From: Flectobacillus rivi
GTDB lineage: Bacteria > Bacteroidota > Bacteroidia > Cytophagales > Spirosomataceae
Direction: 5' to 3'
NCBI RefSeq assembly: GCF_030056655.1
Contig: NZ_JASHIE010000010.1
Span: 62,001-126,000, forward strand
Length of the DNA stretch: 64,000 bases
Part shown: positions 51,453-60,545 of the stretch, piece by piece
Layout of the letters: each line of letters opens with the position of its first letter
How positions within the stretch are numbered: position 1 is the first letter of the stretch
Notes under the pieces: model-generated
Told to the model about the DNA's origin: nothing
Database searches by the model: none
What the model saw: only the letters and a program-made list of their open reading frames with translations
Made by a program: the position numbers and the translations under genes

Positions 51453-53216
51453 ATGTTAAGAACTCACAACAACGGCGAACTTCGTATCGCTAACGTAAAC
51501 GAAATCGTAACGCTTTGTGGATGGGTACAACGTACTCGTGACAAAGGTGGTATGATTTGGATTGACCTCCGTGACCGCTATGGTATTACCCAATTGATGT
51601 TAGAAGAGGGTAAAACTCCAAAAGAAGCCATCGAAACTGCTCGTTCACTTGGACGTGAATTTGTGATTTCGGTGACAGGAACTGTAGTTGAGCGTCTTTC
51701 GAAAAATGATAAATTACCTACTGGAGATATTGAAGTGAAGGTAACGGAATTGAGCATTTTGAACCCTGCTAAACTTCCTCCATTCTTAATTGAAGATGAA
51801 ACAGATGGTGGCGATGATATTCGTATGAAATATCGTTACCTTGATTTACGTCGTAATCCTGTTCGCCAGAACTTGATTTTACGTCATAAAATGGCTCAAG
51901 AAGTACGCTCGTACCTCGACAAGCAAGGGTTTATCGAAGTAGAAACACCTGTTTTGATTAAATCTACGCCAGAAGGTGCTCGTGACTTTGTAGTTCCATC
52001 ACGTATGAACCCAGGTGAGTTTTATGCTTTGCCTCAGTCTCCTCAAACATTTAAGCAACTTTTGATGGTATCGGGCTTTGACCGTTACTTCCAAATCGTT
52101 AAATGTTTCCGTGACGAAGACTTACGTGCAGACCGCCAACCTGAGTTTACTCAAATCGACTGCGAAATGTCCTTCATTGAGCAAGAAGATATTCTTCAAA
52201 TGTTCGAAGGTTTGATTCGCCAGTTATTCCAAAACTTGAAAGGTCTTGAAATCAATGAAATTTCTCGTATGACTTATGCTCATGCCATGAAGTATTATGG
52301 TTCTGACAAACCAGATATTCGTTTTGGTATGGAGTTTTATGAGTTGAAAAGCGAAGAGGTTGATTTAACTTCTGGTAAAAACTTCCCAGTATTCGATGCC
52401 GCATCAGTAGTAGTAGGTATCAATGCAAAAGGTTGTGCTGAGTACACTCGTAAGCAAGCAGACGAGTTAACTGATTTTGTAAAACGTCCTCAAATTGGTG
52501 CGAAAGGCTTGATTTATGTACGTTACAATGCTGATGGTTCAATCAAATCTTCGGTAGATAAATTCTACTCAGAAGAGGATTTGAAAAAATGGATTGAAGC
52601 AGCAAATGCACAGCCAGGCGATTTATTGTTGATTTTGTGTGGTGATGGCGACAAACCAAGAAAGCAATTAAACGAATTGCGTTTGGAAATGGGTAACCGT
52701 TTGGGCTTGCGTAACCCTAACGAATACTCGGTACACTGGGTTGTTGACTTCCCATTGTTGGAGCACAGCGAAGAAGAAAATCGTTGGTTTGCCATGCACC
52801 ACCCATTCACGTCTCCTAAGCCAGAAGATATCGAATTCTTGAAATCTGGTGATTTAGGTAAAATCCGTGCCAATGCTTACGATATGGTTATCAATGGTGT
52901 TGAAGTAGGTGGTGGTTCAATTCGTATTTTCCAAAAAGACCTTCAAGCTAAAATGTTTGAAACACTTGGATTCTCTGATGAAGAAGCGAAGCACCAATTT
53001 GGCTTCTTGATGGATGCTTTCGAATACGGCGCTCCTCCTCACGGTGGTTTGGCATTTGGTTTCGACCGTCTTTGCTCATTGTTTGGTGGTTCAGACTCAA
53101 TTCGTGACTTTATCGCCTTCCCGAAAAACAACTCAGGACGCGATGTAATGATTGACTCTCCATCTACGATTGATGCAAAACAATTGGATGAATTAAAAAT
53201 CAAAACTATTGTATAG
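51453..53216 (+). CDS. aspS: Aspartyl-tRNA synthetase
   Basis: 587 residues, the bacterial form. N-terminal OB-fold anticodon domain (GWVQRTRDKGGMIWIDLRDRYG cut here for brevity), class II motifs (motif 2 FRDEDLRADRQPEFTQID, motif 3 GLAFGFDRL) and the bacterial GAD insertion at about 280-420. Charges tRNA-Asp. Well-placed promoter and bidirectional terminator make it monocistronic. Confidence 0.97.
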   Translation: MLRTHNNGELRIANVNEIVTLCGWVQRTRDKGGMIWIDLRDRYGITQLMLEEGKTPKEAIETARSLGREFVISVTGTVVERLSKNDKLPTGDIEVKVTELSILNPAKLPPFLIEDETDGGDDIRMKYRYLDLRRNPVRQNLILRHKMAQEVRSYLDKQGFIEVETPVLIKSTPEGARDFVVPSRMNPGEFYALPQSPQTFKQLLMVSGFDRYFQIVKCFRDEDLRADRQPEFTQIDCEMSFIEQEDILQMFEGLIRQLFQNLKGLEINEISRMTYAHAMKYYGSDKPDIRFGMEFYELKSEEVDLTSGKNFPVFDAASVVVGINAKGCAEYTRKQADELTDFVKRPQIGAKGLIYVRYNADGSIKSSVDKFYSEEDLKKWIEAANAQPGDLLLILCGDGDKPRKQLNELRLEMGNRLGLRNPNEYSVHWVVDFPLLEHSEEENRWFAMHHPFTSPKPEDIEFLKSGDLGKIRANAYDMVINGVEVGGGSIRIFQKDLQAKMFETLGFSDEEAKHQFGFLMDAFEYGAPPHGGLAFGFDRLCSLFGGSDSIRDFIAFPKNNSGRDVMIDSPSTIDAKQLDELKIKTIV

Positions 53217-53236
53217 TTTTGATTTCTTGAAATAAC

Positions 53237-53272
53237 AAAAAACGGCAAAGAGCTATTCTTTGCCGTTTTTTT
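53237..53272. terminator. Bidirectional terminator after aspS
   Basis: AAAAAACGGCAAAGA (53237-53251) pairs with TCTTTGCCGTTTTTT (53257-53271), with a five-base loop. A- and T-runs serve both aspS and the convergent DUF4932 gene. Confidence 0.9.
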
Positions 53273-53298
53273 GTTGCTAAAACTTTATATAGGTGACA

Positions 53299-54684
53299 TT
53301 ACTTCAATTCCGCAATAATATCACTTACTTTTTGTTCATAAGTTTTGTCTAAAAATTCATTGTTGTACCAATACTCAAGTTTCTCTACAATTTGGGGAAG
53401 GTAGATGTATGATTTATTTTTGAGATTATCTTGATAAATCATATCTGCTTTGGTATTATCCCCAAGCAATCTAGCAATGATAACCTCATTAGCTCTATTG
53501 AAGTGCTCATAAAGGCATATCTTCCACTGGCTGTATCCTTGTTCTGACATTTTACCTCTGATAGGTTCAAATAAAGATTCCTTGTCTTGTATCAAGCTTT
53601 CATCAACTTTATCGATGGCTGGGTTAACAAAAGAATGACCAAACTCGTGTACACAAATATCTCGTAACGAAACAGGATTGCCATATCCTAATTGAAGATT
53701 TGATATTTGGTTCACTTCTTTAGGCTTGTTAAAAGAGGCAAAAATATTACCAATTGTATTGGCATTACCTGCAGCAAAACCTTGCCCAAAAGGAATCGTA
53801 AGGCTAGGATATAGTCGATAGTTTTGAACACTCTTCCCATATATGTGCTCCATCTCAACAATGAAACTTTCTTGAGGAATATTATGCTCCACTTCCTGAA
53901 TCATTTTTTGATAGTACGGACTGTATCTTTTCAAGAAATCTTGAAAATTAATTTCAATAGCAAATGCATTGAAGGCATTAACTAGCTTTTCCGCTTCTGC
54001 TTTTGATGAGTAATGGCTTAAAAAGGGATTATCTTCGCTCAATGTTGCATTAGGAAAATTGTCGAGTTGTAATAAAAAATTAGAGTTATGGAGATAAAAG
54101 TCTTTATCAAAGAAAGTTTTTATGACAGCTAAGTTTTTTGAGGCTAAAAAAGGCTTAAACTCGTTGCCAATTTTGGTAGTGAGTGCATACAAATCTTTGA
54201 TTTTCACTTTCTCTCCATTCATCTCAAAAGTTTGGTCATCTGGAATTTCATTAAAGTCGCTTAGATTTAGCAGTGTATAGCATAAACCTAGCAATTCAAT
54301 ATTTTGATGATAGTCTACCTGAATTTTCTTTTCGATTAAAGTCGGATATAGCAATGCAAAAGAACCTTGTGCTTTCTCCCCAGAAATTTTTAATACTTGA
54401 GATTGTGACAAACTAATTTTCTGATGATTGACTTTATGGGATGTTGACAGTATTGTATTGTTCGATGCAAGTACAACCTTACCTTTTGAAGTATTTGTCG
54501 ATGAGCTTAAATAAACTAAGGCGTTGGTTTGTTTAGGAAATTTTAGTTTTTCTGTCCCTGTAAATTCATCAAAACTGGCTTTAATAAAGTTGTCATGAGG
54601 GTGCTCACTTTTCCAGTTTTTTGTTACTGAGCATGAACTAACAATGATTGATGCAATAAGCAATAAGGATAATTTTTTAGTCAT
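53299..54684 (-). CDS. DUF4932 lipoprotein, putative metallopeptidase
   Basis: 461 residues. Lipoprotein signal with Cys18 (IIVSSCS). A zincin-like HEFGH at 346-350 within VHEFGHSFVNPAID, followed by NEVIIARLLGD, which may supply the third ligand. DUF4932 proteins are found mainly in Bacteroidota; protease activity is inferred from the motif only. Monocistronic. Confidence 0.82.
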   Translation of the reverse strand: MTKKLSLLLIASIIVSSCSVTKNWKSEHPHDNFIKASFDEFTGTEKLKFPKQTNALVYLSSSTNTSKGKVVLASNNTILSTSHKVNHQKISLSQSQVLKISGEKAQGSFALLYPTLIEKKIQVDYHQNIELLGLCYTLLNLSDFNEIPDDQTFEMNGEKVKIKDLYALTTKIGNEFKPFLASKNLAVIKTFFDKDFYLHNSNFLLQLDNFPNATLSEDNPFLSHYSSKAEAEKLVNAFNAFAIEINFQDFLKRYSPYYQKMIQEVEHNIPQESFIVEMEHIYGKSVQNYRLYPSLTIPFGQGFAAGNANTIGNIFASFNKPKEVNQISNLQLGYGNPVSLRDICVHEFGHSFVNPAIDKVDESLIQDKESLFEPIRGKMSEQGYSQWKICLYEHFNRANEVIIARLLGDNTKADMIYQDNLKNKSYIYLPQIVEKLEYWYNNEFLDKTYEQKVSDIIAELK

Positions 54685-54821
54685 TTGAGAGAGTTGTTTT
54701 GGGCGTAATACGATTTTAGTTTACGATAATAGCTAAGTTTTAGATGGAATTCGCTATTGATTTGATAGATGTACACAGAAATTGTTGAATGGGAAATTAA
54801 ATGTATGGAATCATAAAAAAT

Positions 54822-54862
54822 AAAACCTCGGAAGTGTCAGCTAGGCTACTTCCGAGGTTTTT
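54822..54862 (-). terminator. Terminator of the cytochrome c gene
   Basis: AAAACCTCGGAAGT (54822-54835) pairs with ACTTCCGAGGTTTT (54848-54861); U-rich on the minus strand. 20 bp after the stop codon. Confidence 0.88.
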
Positions 54863-54881
54863 ATCGAATACCGAAATGCTA

Positions 54882-55292
54882 TTAGTTGCAGGTATCTAAG
54901 ATTTTTTTGACAGCCTTGACATCTGTAATCGTCTTTTCGCCACCCCATTCGTTATAAATATAGGTGGTGATTTCGGCTACGTCTATGCCTTGTAATTGCT
55001 TGTTGGCTGGCATAGGCTGGTGATAGGTTTTACCGTTTACAACAATGGTATCATTTAAGCCATTGCGGATACCACAAATAATACGATTTTTATTCTTTTT
55101 CAAAAAATCTGAACCATTAATAGGAGGGTATAGCCCTGCTAATCCTTTCCCATCTATTTGATGACAGTTTTCACAATGTGTTTTGTACAAAGCTTGTCCG
55201 TCGATATAATATTGTTTGAGCTTGAGTTCTTCTTGACTTTGGCAGGCCATCATCAAGGTTGTAACAAACAAACCGAATAAGAATTTTTTCAT
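54882..55292 (-). CDS. Mono-haem c-type cytochrome lipoprotein
   Basis: 136 residues. Lipoprotein signal (TTLMMAC, Cys17), haem site CENCH (Cys40, Cys43, His44) and likely axial ligand Met94 in QPMPAN. Two further cysteines (73 and 135) could form a disulfide. Membrane-tethered periplasmic electron carrier. Encoded after the Sco gene on the same strand, 165 bp away with a repeat element between. It could accept electrons for a terminal oxidase; a link to the GMC dehydrogenases 46 kb away is not supported. Confidence 0.9.
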   Translation of the reverse strand: MKKFLFGLFVTTLMMACQSQEELKLKQYYIDGQALYKTHCENCHQIDGKGLAGLYPPINGSDFLKKNKNRIICGIRNGLNDTIVVNGKTYHQPMPANKQLQGIDVAEITTYIYNEWGGEKTITDVKAVKKILDTCN

Positions 55293-55314
55293 AAGAATAT
55301 ACCTATATTAATAT

Positions 55315-55440
55315 GCTTTAGGCTGTAAGCCGTAAGCATTAGGCAAAATGTATCAATAATTTCTTAAAAATACTTTTATACTTTAGCTTACGGCATATAG
55401 CTTAATGCCTATTGCGGGTAAAATTAATCTAATTTTGCCC
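55315..55440. repeat. TTAGGCT palindromic repeat (copy 3) with GGGTAAAAT hairpin
   Basis: GCTTTAGGCTGTAAGCC on the left pairs imperfectly with GGCATATAGCTTAATGC on the right, sharing a perfect GCCGTAAGC / GCTTACGGC core (55329-55337, 55386-55394). It is followed by GGGTAAAATT / AATTTTGCCC (55416-55440 region). The composite is the inverted counterpart of 6057-6169 between two other co-directional genes. Confidence 0.65.
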
Positions 55441-55457
55441 ATTAACTCATTTCAACG

Positions 55458-56117
55458 CTATTTTTGTGGATATTGCTCAGCTAAAAGCACTTCAATATCC
55501 TTGATTAAATTATCAACTTTTTCAGGAACAGTTCCGTCATAGATACCTCTGATGTGACGGTCTTTATCTACCAAAATGAAGGCGCCACTGTGAACAATTC
55601 CTCCTGGTTGAGTAGGGTCGTCGGTAGCGGTAACCATATAGCTTTTTTGACCAAGTTCATAGATTTTCATCTTGTCGCCTGTCACCATTTGCCATTTTTT
55701 AGAATCAAGCCCCAAGTTTTGTCCAAATTCTTTCAAAACGCTCGGCGTGTCGTGACGAGGGTCGATGGTATGTGACAAAATCATGAAATGAGGATTGTCT
55801 TTATATTTTTCAAAAACTCTCAACATTTGAGTTTTCATTTTAGGACAAATCGTAGGACAAGTCGTAAAGAAAAAGTCGGCGACATAAATTTTGCCTTCAA
55901 CGTCTTTCTGCGTAAAAACTACAGAATCTTGATTGATAAAGCTAAAATCAGGAATAGTATGATAAACCGAATCGGTGATGCTTTTACCGTTTTCTACTTT
56001 GGTTTCTACGCTTTTTTGACCAAGATAGGGGAGTTTTTTTGAGCCATCAGAGCATGACCAAGCCAATAATGCTATACCTACCATTAAAGCTTTTTTTGTT
56101 AATGAATATAGTCGCAT
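55458..56117 (-). CDS. Sco1/SenC copper chaperone
   Basis: 219 residues, lipoprotein signal with Cys22 (LLAWSC). Thioredoxin-like fold with the copper site Cys87-x3-Cys91 (TTCPTICPKM) and His176 (VHSGAF). Delivers copper to, or reduces, the Cu(A) site of cytochrome oxidase in known homologues. The ATG overlaps the upstream stop by one base, so translation is coupled to the small lipoprotein. Confidence 0.93.
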   Translation of the reverse strand: MRLYSLTKKALMVGIALLAWSCSDGSKKLPYLGQKSVETKVENGKSITDSVYHTIPDFSFINQDSVVFTQKDVEGKIYVADFFFTTCPTICPKMKTQMLRVFEKYKDNPHFMILSHTIDPRHDTPSVLKEFGQNLGLDSKKWQMVTGDKMKIYELGQKSYMVTATDDPTQPGGIVHSGAFILVDKDRHIRGIYDGTVPEKVDNLIKDIEVLLAEQYPQK

Positions 56118-56515
56118 TATTTGCTTAAAAATTGTTTGGCGTTCGTAATACTTGTATTGGTAATATCTTTTACTTCATTGATTCTTTTCTTCTCGTTTTC
56201 GAGATATTTAATCACCTCTTCATTGCCTTTGCCTTTCACTGACTCTGGATTATATTCAGCCATCCAATTAGACATTTTAATATCGGCAGAATCAAGCTGA
56301 ATAAACAAATCACGTGCTTTTACTGAGTCTTTCGAAACTTTAGCTACACTGTCGAGTTGGCTTTTGAGGGTCATGATTTCATCCATTTTGGGCATTACTT
56401 CATCATGTACCGCAATCACTTCATCGATGAGTTTTTTTTGTTGATCTTCTTGTTGCGCTTTCTGACAAGAACTTGCTCCAAGCAGGAACAACACTGGAAT
56501 AATAATCTTTTTCAT
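56117..56515 (-). CDS. Small helical lipoprotein upstream of sco
   Basis: About 132 residues from ATG 56515 (ATG 56521 adds two residues). Lipoprotein signal GASSC (Cys17), then an all-helical, charged body (HDEVMPKMDEIMTLKSQLDSVAK; ISNANW-like MSNWMAEYNPESVKG), predicted coiled coil. I recognise it only as a Bacteroidota family often listed as viral A-type inclusion protein. Conserved Met/His/Asp residues near 25-35 could suggest metal handling with Sco, which is speculation. Confidence 0.75.
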   Translation of the reverse strand: MKKIIIPVLFLLGASSCQKAQQEDQQKKLIDEVIAVHDEVMPKMDEIMTLKSQLDSVAKVSKDSVKARDLFIQLDSADIKMSNWMAEYNPESVKGKGNEEVIKYLENEKKRINEVKDITNTSITNAKQFLSK

Positions 56516-56626
56516 AAGCATTTAAAATATATCGTTCTGTGAACTAGCAAAGGGTGTTTGGTGATTAGATAGAATCAAACAACAAAAAAAGGGGATGTTT
56601 GCTCCTTATAAAATGACGACGGTCAG

Positions 56627-58294
56627 TTATTGTTCTTGAAGGTGTTTTTCAAGAATTTCACGTGCATTGTCCAAAATAGCCGCAGATGGGTTTTGCCCAC
56701 CAATCATTTGAGCTATTTCCATGATACGTTCGTCTTTAGATAACTCTTTAATTCTAGAAACGGTTCTTTCAGATGAGTGGTCTTTGTACACAAAGTAATG
56801 AACTGACCCTTGAGCTGCAATCTGATGTAGGTGGGTAATGGCAATAATTTGGTGGCTTTTACTCATCTCACGCATCATATTCCCTACTTTGATAGATACT
56901 TCTCCCGAAATACCTGTATCAATTTCATCGAAAACGATCGTTGGCAAAGCGCGTTTATTAGCCAAAATATATTTGATTGCTAGCATCAAACGGCTAAATT
57001 CACCACCAGAAGCTACATTTTTGAGAGGCTGTGGTTTAATCCCTTTGTTGGCAGAGAATAATAAATTTACCACGTTGATTCCCGTAGGAGATGGCTTGAT
57101 AAATTCATTCTCAACTTTTAGAGCAGCGTTTGGCATTCCTAAGTCTATCAAAAGGCTTGTAATTTGAGCTTCAATCGTACTCAAGACATTTAGTCGAGAC
57201 TTCGAAAGGGCTTCGGCACTTTTTTGTAAGGCTTTTTCTGCCTTTTCAACTTTAGCTTTTGCCTCGGCTAAATTCTCATCAAGATTCAAAACCTTGCCAA
57301 CTTTAACTTCTAAGTCTGCTTGAATCTTTAGTAAGTCGGTGTCCTTTTTAACCTGATGTTTTTGTAATAAATGATAAATAGTATCTACTCTTACCTGAAG
57401 CGCTGCAATTTTCTCGTTATCTATTTCTACTTGTTCCGATTCTCCTTCTATTTCGTTAGAAATATCCTTGATTTCGATCAAACAAGAATTCAGTCTTTCA
57501 CGCAATTGTTTAAAATGCTCGCCATATTGACTAATAGCGTTGAGGTTGGCTAATGTGGTACCAAACAATGAAATGATAGATTGCTCAGAGCCACTCAGTA
57601 TCTCGGCAGATTGCTGAAGTTTGGACTTGACATCTTCAGCATTTTCGAGCTTATTGAGCTCCGCTTCGAGCCCCTCCAACTCATTTCCTTTTAGTTTTGC
57701 TTTTTGAAGTTCATCGAGCAAAAAGGAATTATAGTCAAACTCTTTTTTACTGTTTTTTGCGTCGTTAACTAATTCATCATAAGCCTTGTAAGCTTTTTGA
57801 TAATTGCTAAAGTCAAGTTTGTATTTTTCGAGAAGCGTATCATTTTGAGCAAAAGTATCAACGATTTGGAGTTGATATTCGGTTGCTCCCAACAACAAAT
57901 TATCGTGTTGAGAATGCACATCCATCAATTGGGAAGCAATACGACGGAGTGTTTCAAGATTTACAGGAGTATCATTGATAAAAGCACGAGTTTTGCCCTG
58001 AGGCGAAATTTCTCGGCGAATAATACAATGGTCTTCGTAATCAAGTTCCTCTTCTTCAAAAAGGCTTTTGATGATAAAACCAGAAAGGTTAAACTCTCCC
58101 TCAATCACACATTTATCTTCTGGATTGTAGAGGGTTTTTGTGTCGGCACGATTCCCTAACAACAAGCCAATAGCCCCCAACATAATAGACTTACCCGCAC
58201 CTGTCTCACCCGTAATGATGTTTAAGGCGGGATTTGGAGTCAACTCCAGGCGCTCAATCAGCGCATAGTTTTTTATCTTTAAATGAGTAAGCAT
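56627..58294 (-). CDS. recN: DNA repair protein RecN
   Basis: 555 residues, SMC-like ATPase of double-strand break repair. Walker A ITGETGAGKSIML at about 28-40, long coiled coil (about 160-370), and the C-terminal signature LMLAIKYILANK with Walker B TIVFDEIDTGISGEVS and the H-region ITHLHQIAAQG. Full length. 111 bp upstream of the small lipoprotein gene on the same strand; co-transcription is uncertain. Confidence 0.96.
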   Translation of the reverse strand: MLTHLKIKNYALIERLELTPNPALNIITGETGAGKSIMLGAIGLLLGNRADTKTLYNPEDKCVIEGEFNLSGFIIKSLFEEEELDYEDHCIIRREISPQGKTRAFINDTPVNLETLRRIASQLMDVHSQHDNLLLGATEYQLQIVDTFAQNDTLLEKYKLDFSNYQKAYKAYDELVNDAKNSKKEFDYNSFLLDELQKAKLKGNELEGLEAELNKLENAEDVKSKLQQSAEILSGSEQSIISLFGTTLANLNAISQYGEHFKQLRERLNSCLIEIKDISNEIEGESEQVEIDNEKIAALQVRVDTIYHLLQKHQVKKDTDLLKIQADLEVKVGKVLNLDENLAEAKAKVEKAEKALQKSAEALSKSRLNVLSTIEAQITSLLIDLGMPNAALKVENEFIKPSPTGINVVNLLFSANKGIKPQPLKNVASGGEFSRLMLAIKYILANKRALPTIVFDEIDTGISGEVSIKVGNMMREMSKSHQIIAITHLHQIAAQGSVHYFVYKDHSSERTVSRIKELSKDERIMEIAQMIGGQNPSAAILDNAREILEKHLQEQ

Positions 58295-58470
58295 CGTATT
58301 ATGAAGAATCCGGAAAGGTAAAACTACCCATCCAAAGATGATGTACCTTGATTAAGTTTTATAAGTTTTGCTCAAAATCCTAAGCAAATCTCAAAGCTCT
58401 TGGCTAATAACCGTAAGCTACGACGACATTTTTACAAAAATACAATCTATAATATTATCAATCGGTAAAT

Positions 58471-59277
58471 TTAATCTTCAAATTTTGCGCTACGTTTTTG
58501 CGTTTGCGCCAAAAACGCCTCCTGCAAGTCATTGGACAATAGCATAGCAGCGTTCCAAGTGGCCATATATTCAAGGCTATCTTTGGTCGAATGCTCCAAA
58601 CTGTAGTTCAAAATGTGTTTAGTGCCTCTAATAGCTACGGGCGATTTGGAGGCAATTTGTGTGGCAATTTCCCATACATATTTATCAAGTTCCTCTCTCG
58701 ACTCGAATGCTTTATTAACGAGTCCTATTTGCTGTGCTTCTATGCCCGCAACCGCCCTGCCAGTAAAAGCTAGTTCTCTAGCTACACTTGGGTTGATGAG
58801 TTTGGGCAAACGTTGTAAAGTACCAAGGTCGGCTACCATTCCCATATCTATCTCTTTGATGGTAAAATACGTATCATTGGTACAATAGCGCATATCAGCT
58901 GCGCAAATCAGGTCGACACCTGCACCTATGCACCCTCCATGAATAGCCACGAGAACGGGCTTTATACAATTTTCTATGGCATTGATAGGTGATTGGAGCT
59001 CAATAATTTGCTTACGAAGTTTCTCTCTTCTTTTTCCTTCGCAAGATATGGTATTTTGAGTAACCGACATCAATAGTGATAAATCAATTCCTGCACAAAA
59101 ATGTTTGCTATCTCCTCCTGAAATAATTACTACTCGTACAGAATCATCGTCATTAATTTGTTCAAATATTAATTGTAATTCTTCCCATGACTTGGCGTCA
59201 AGGGCATTGGCTTTATGAGGTCTGTTGATAATGACTTGAGCAATATGGTTTTGGATGCTGAACAGAAGTGTTTCCAT
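58471..59277 (-). CDS. Crotonase family, delta(3,5)-delta(2,4)-dienoyl-CoA isomerase-like
   Basis: 268 residues. Oxyanion-hole segments HFCAGIDLSLL and GGCIGAGVDLICAADM. Three acidic residues, Asp122, Glu142 and Asp150, have the same spacing (20 and 8) as the catalytic Asp176, Glu196 and Asp204 of rat ECH1, within TIKEIDMGMVADLGTLQRLP. This points to isomerisation of dienoyl-CoAs in unsaturated fatty-acid breakdown rather than plain hydration. No other beta-oxidation gene is near. Divergent from sucD. Confidence 0.88.
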   Translation of the reverse strand: METLLFSIQNHIAQVIINRPHKANALDAKSWEELQLIFEQINDDDSVRVVIISGGDSKHFCAGIDLSLLMSVTQNTISCEGKRREKLRKQIIELQSPINAIENCIKPVLVAIHGGCIGAGVDLICAADMRYCTNDTYFTIKEIDMGMVADLGTLQRLPKLINPSVARELAFTGRAVAGIEAQQIGLVNKAFESREELDKYVWEIATQIASKSPVAIRGTKHILNYSLEHSTKDSLEYMATWNAAMLLSNDLQEAFLAQTQKRSAKFED

Positions 59278-59525
59278 GTTAAAAATAGTTTAGCCTATTA
59301 TTGAAAGATTAAGATAAGAATTCTTTTGTTACAGAATGAATCTATAAAAATTTAGCAGAATTTAATTAAATATTAAAGTCTTGTATGTCAAATTGTTGTA
59401 ATATTGCCCCCGAATAAAAATGAGCTAAATAATAATTACTTTTTGCTCTTTGGCATTCACCTTTTACCTTTACGAAACTTTTCTTAATAATAGGAATTTT
59501 CAATAACAGATAACGACACGAAAAA

Positions 59526-60404
59526 ATGAGTGTACTTGTTAACAAAAACTCTAGAATAATTGTACAAGGCTTTACGGGCTCGGAAGGTACTTTCCATGCT
59601 CAGCAGATGATAGAATACGGCTCGAACGTCGTAGGTGGTGTTACTCCAGGAAAAGGTGGTACTACTCACCTTGACCGTCCGGTTTTCAATACTGTATTGG
59701 AGGCTGTTCAACAAGTAGGTGCTGACACTTCGATTATTTTTGTTCCGCCTGCATTTGCTGCAGATGCTATCATGGAATCAGCTGACGCAGGTATCAAAGT
59801 GATTATTTGTATCACTGAAGGTATTCCTACTAAGGACATGATCTACGCTAAAGAATACATCAAAGGCAAAGAAACTCGTTTGATTGGCCCTAACTGTCCA
59901 GGCGTAATGACTGCTGGAGAATGTAAAGTAGGTATCATGCCTGCATTTATCTTCTCTAAAGGTAAAATTGGTATCGTTTCAAAATCAGGTACTTTAACTT
60001 ACGAAGCAGTAGATCAATTAACAAAAGCTGGCTTAGGTCAGACTACAGCTATCGGTATTGGTGGTGACCCAATCATTGGTACTACTACTAAAGAAGCTGT
60101 TGAGTTGTTGATGAATGACCCTGAAACTGAAGGTATCGTAATGATCGGCGAAATCGGTGGAGGAATGGAAGCTGAAGCTGCTCGTTGGATCAAAGAAACT
60201 GGTAACAAAAAACCAGTTGTTGGTTTCATCGCAGGTCAAACTGCTCCAAAAGGTCGTCGTATGGGTCACGCTGGTGCTATCATCGGTGGCGCTGACGATA
60301 CTGCTGCTGCTAAAATGGCTATCATGGAAGAGTGTGGTATCCATGTAGTTCACTCACCTGCTGACATTGGTGAAACAATGTTGAAAGCACTAGGTTTGAA
60401 ATAA
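59526..60404 (+). CDS. sucD: Succinate-CoA ligase, alpha subunit
   Basis: 292 residues. CoA-binding Rossmann domain (IVQGFTGSEGTFHAQQMIEYG in part) and ligase domain with the phospho-histidine loop GRRMGHAGAIIGG. TCA-cycle step that yields ATP or GTP. The beta subunit gene sucC is not adjacent, as is common in Bacteroidota. Codon bias is strong, consistent with high expression. Confidence 0.97.
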   Translation: MSVLVNKNSRIIVQGFTGSEGTFHAQQMIEYGSNVVGGVTPGKGGTTHLDRPVFNTVLEAVQQVGADTSIIFVPPAFAADAIMESADAGIKVIICITEGIPTKDMIYAKEYIKGKETRLIGPNCPGVMTAGECKVGIMPAFIFSKGKIGIVSKSGTLTYEAVDQLTKAGLGQTTAIGIGGDPIIGTTTKEAVELLMNDPETEGIVMIGEIGGGMEAEAARWIKETGNKKPVVGFIAGQTAPKGRRMGHAGAIIGGADDTAAAKMAIMEECGIHVVHSPADIGETMLKALGLK

Positions 60405-60418
60405 TTGTGAGTCGGCAG

Positions 60419-60449
60419 TTGGCTTTTGCTCATAGGTGATGTAATTTTG
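60419..60449 (+). promoter_or_regulatory. Probable promoter of the DUF4271 gene
   Basis: TTG (60419-60421), 20 bp, TAATTTTG (60442-60449), full consensus match. Start of transcription near 60456, before the hairpin at 60506-60538. Confidence 0.55.
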
Positions 60450-60505
60450 TAAAAATATTACACGGTATTGCAACAAGTTAACGCTTCATATTATCAAAAT
60501 ACGGC

Positions 60506-60538
60506 AAAACCTGACAAATCGATATTTGTCAGGTTTTT
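60506..60538 (+). terminator. Terminator-like hairpin just before the DUF4271 start codon
   Basis: AAAACCTGACAAAT (60506-60519) and ATTTGTCAGGTTTT (60524-60537) form a 14-bp perfect stem with a CGAT loop and a U-run. It lies 102 bp after sucD and only 7 bp before ATG 60546. It may simply end the sucD transcript, or act as an attenuator or RBS-masking hairpin for the next gene, since the likely promoter lies before it. Confidence 0.7.
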
Positions 60539-60545
60539 GTGCTTC

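Noticed and set aside
54882..55292. Missing cytochrome c subunit of the GMC dehydrogenases
   Set aside because: It lies 46 kb away, is grouped with Sco, and has a single haem, whereas the dedicated subunits of known dehydrogenases usually have three.
60468..60545. TTG start extending the DUF4271 protein by 26 residues
   Set aside because: It would place a terminator hairpin inside the coding region and bury the clean signal peptide that begins at ATG 60546. Kept as an alternative.
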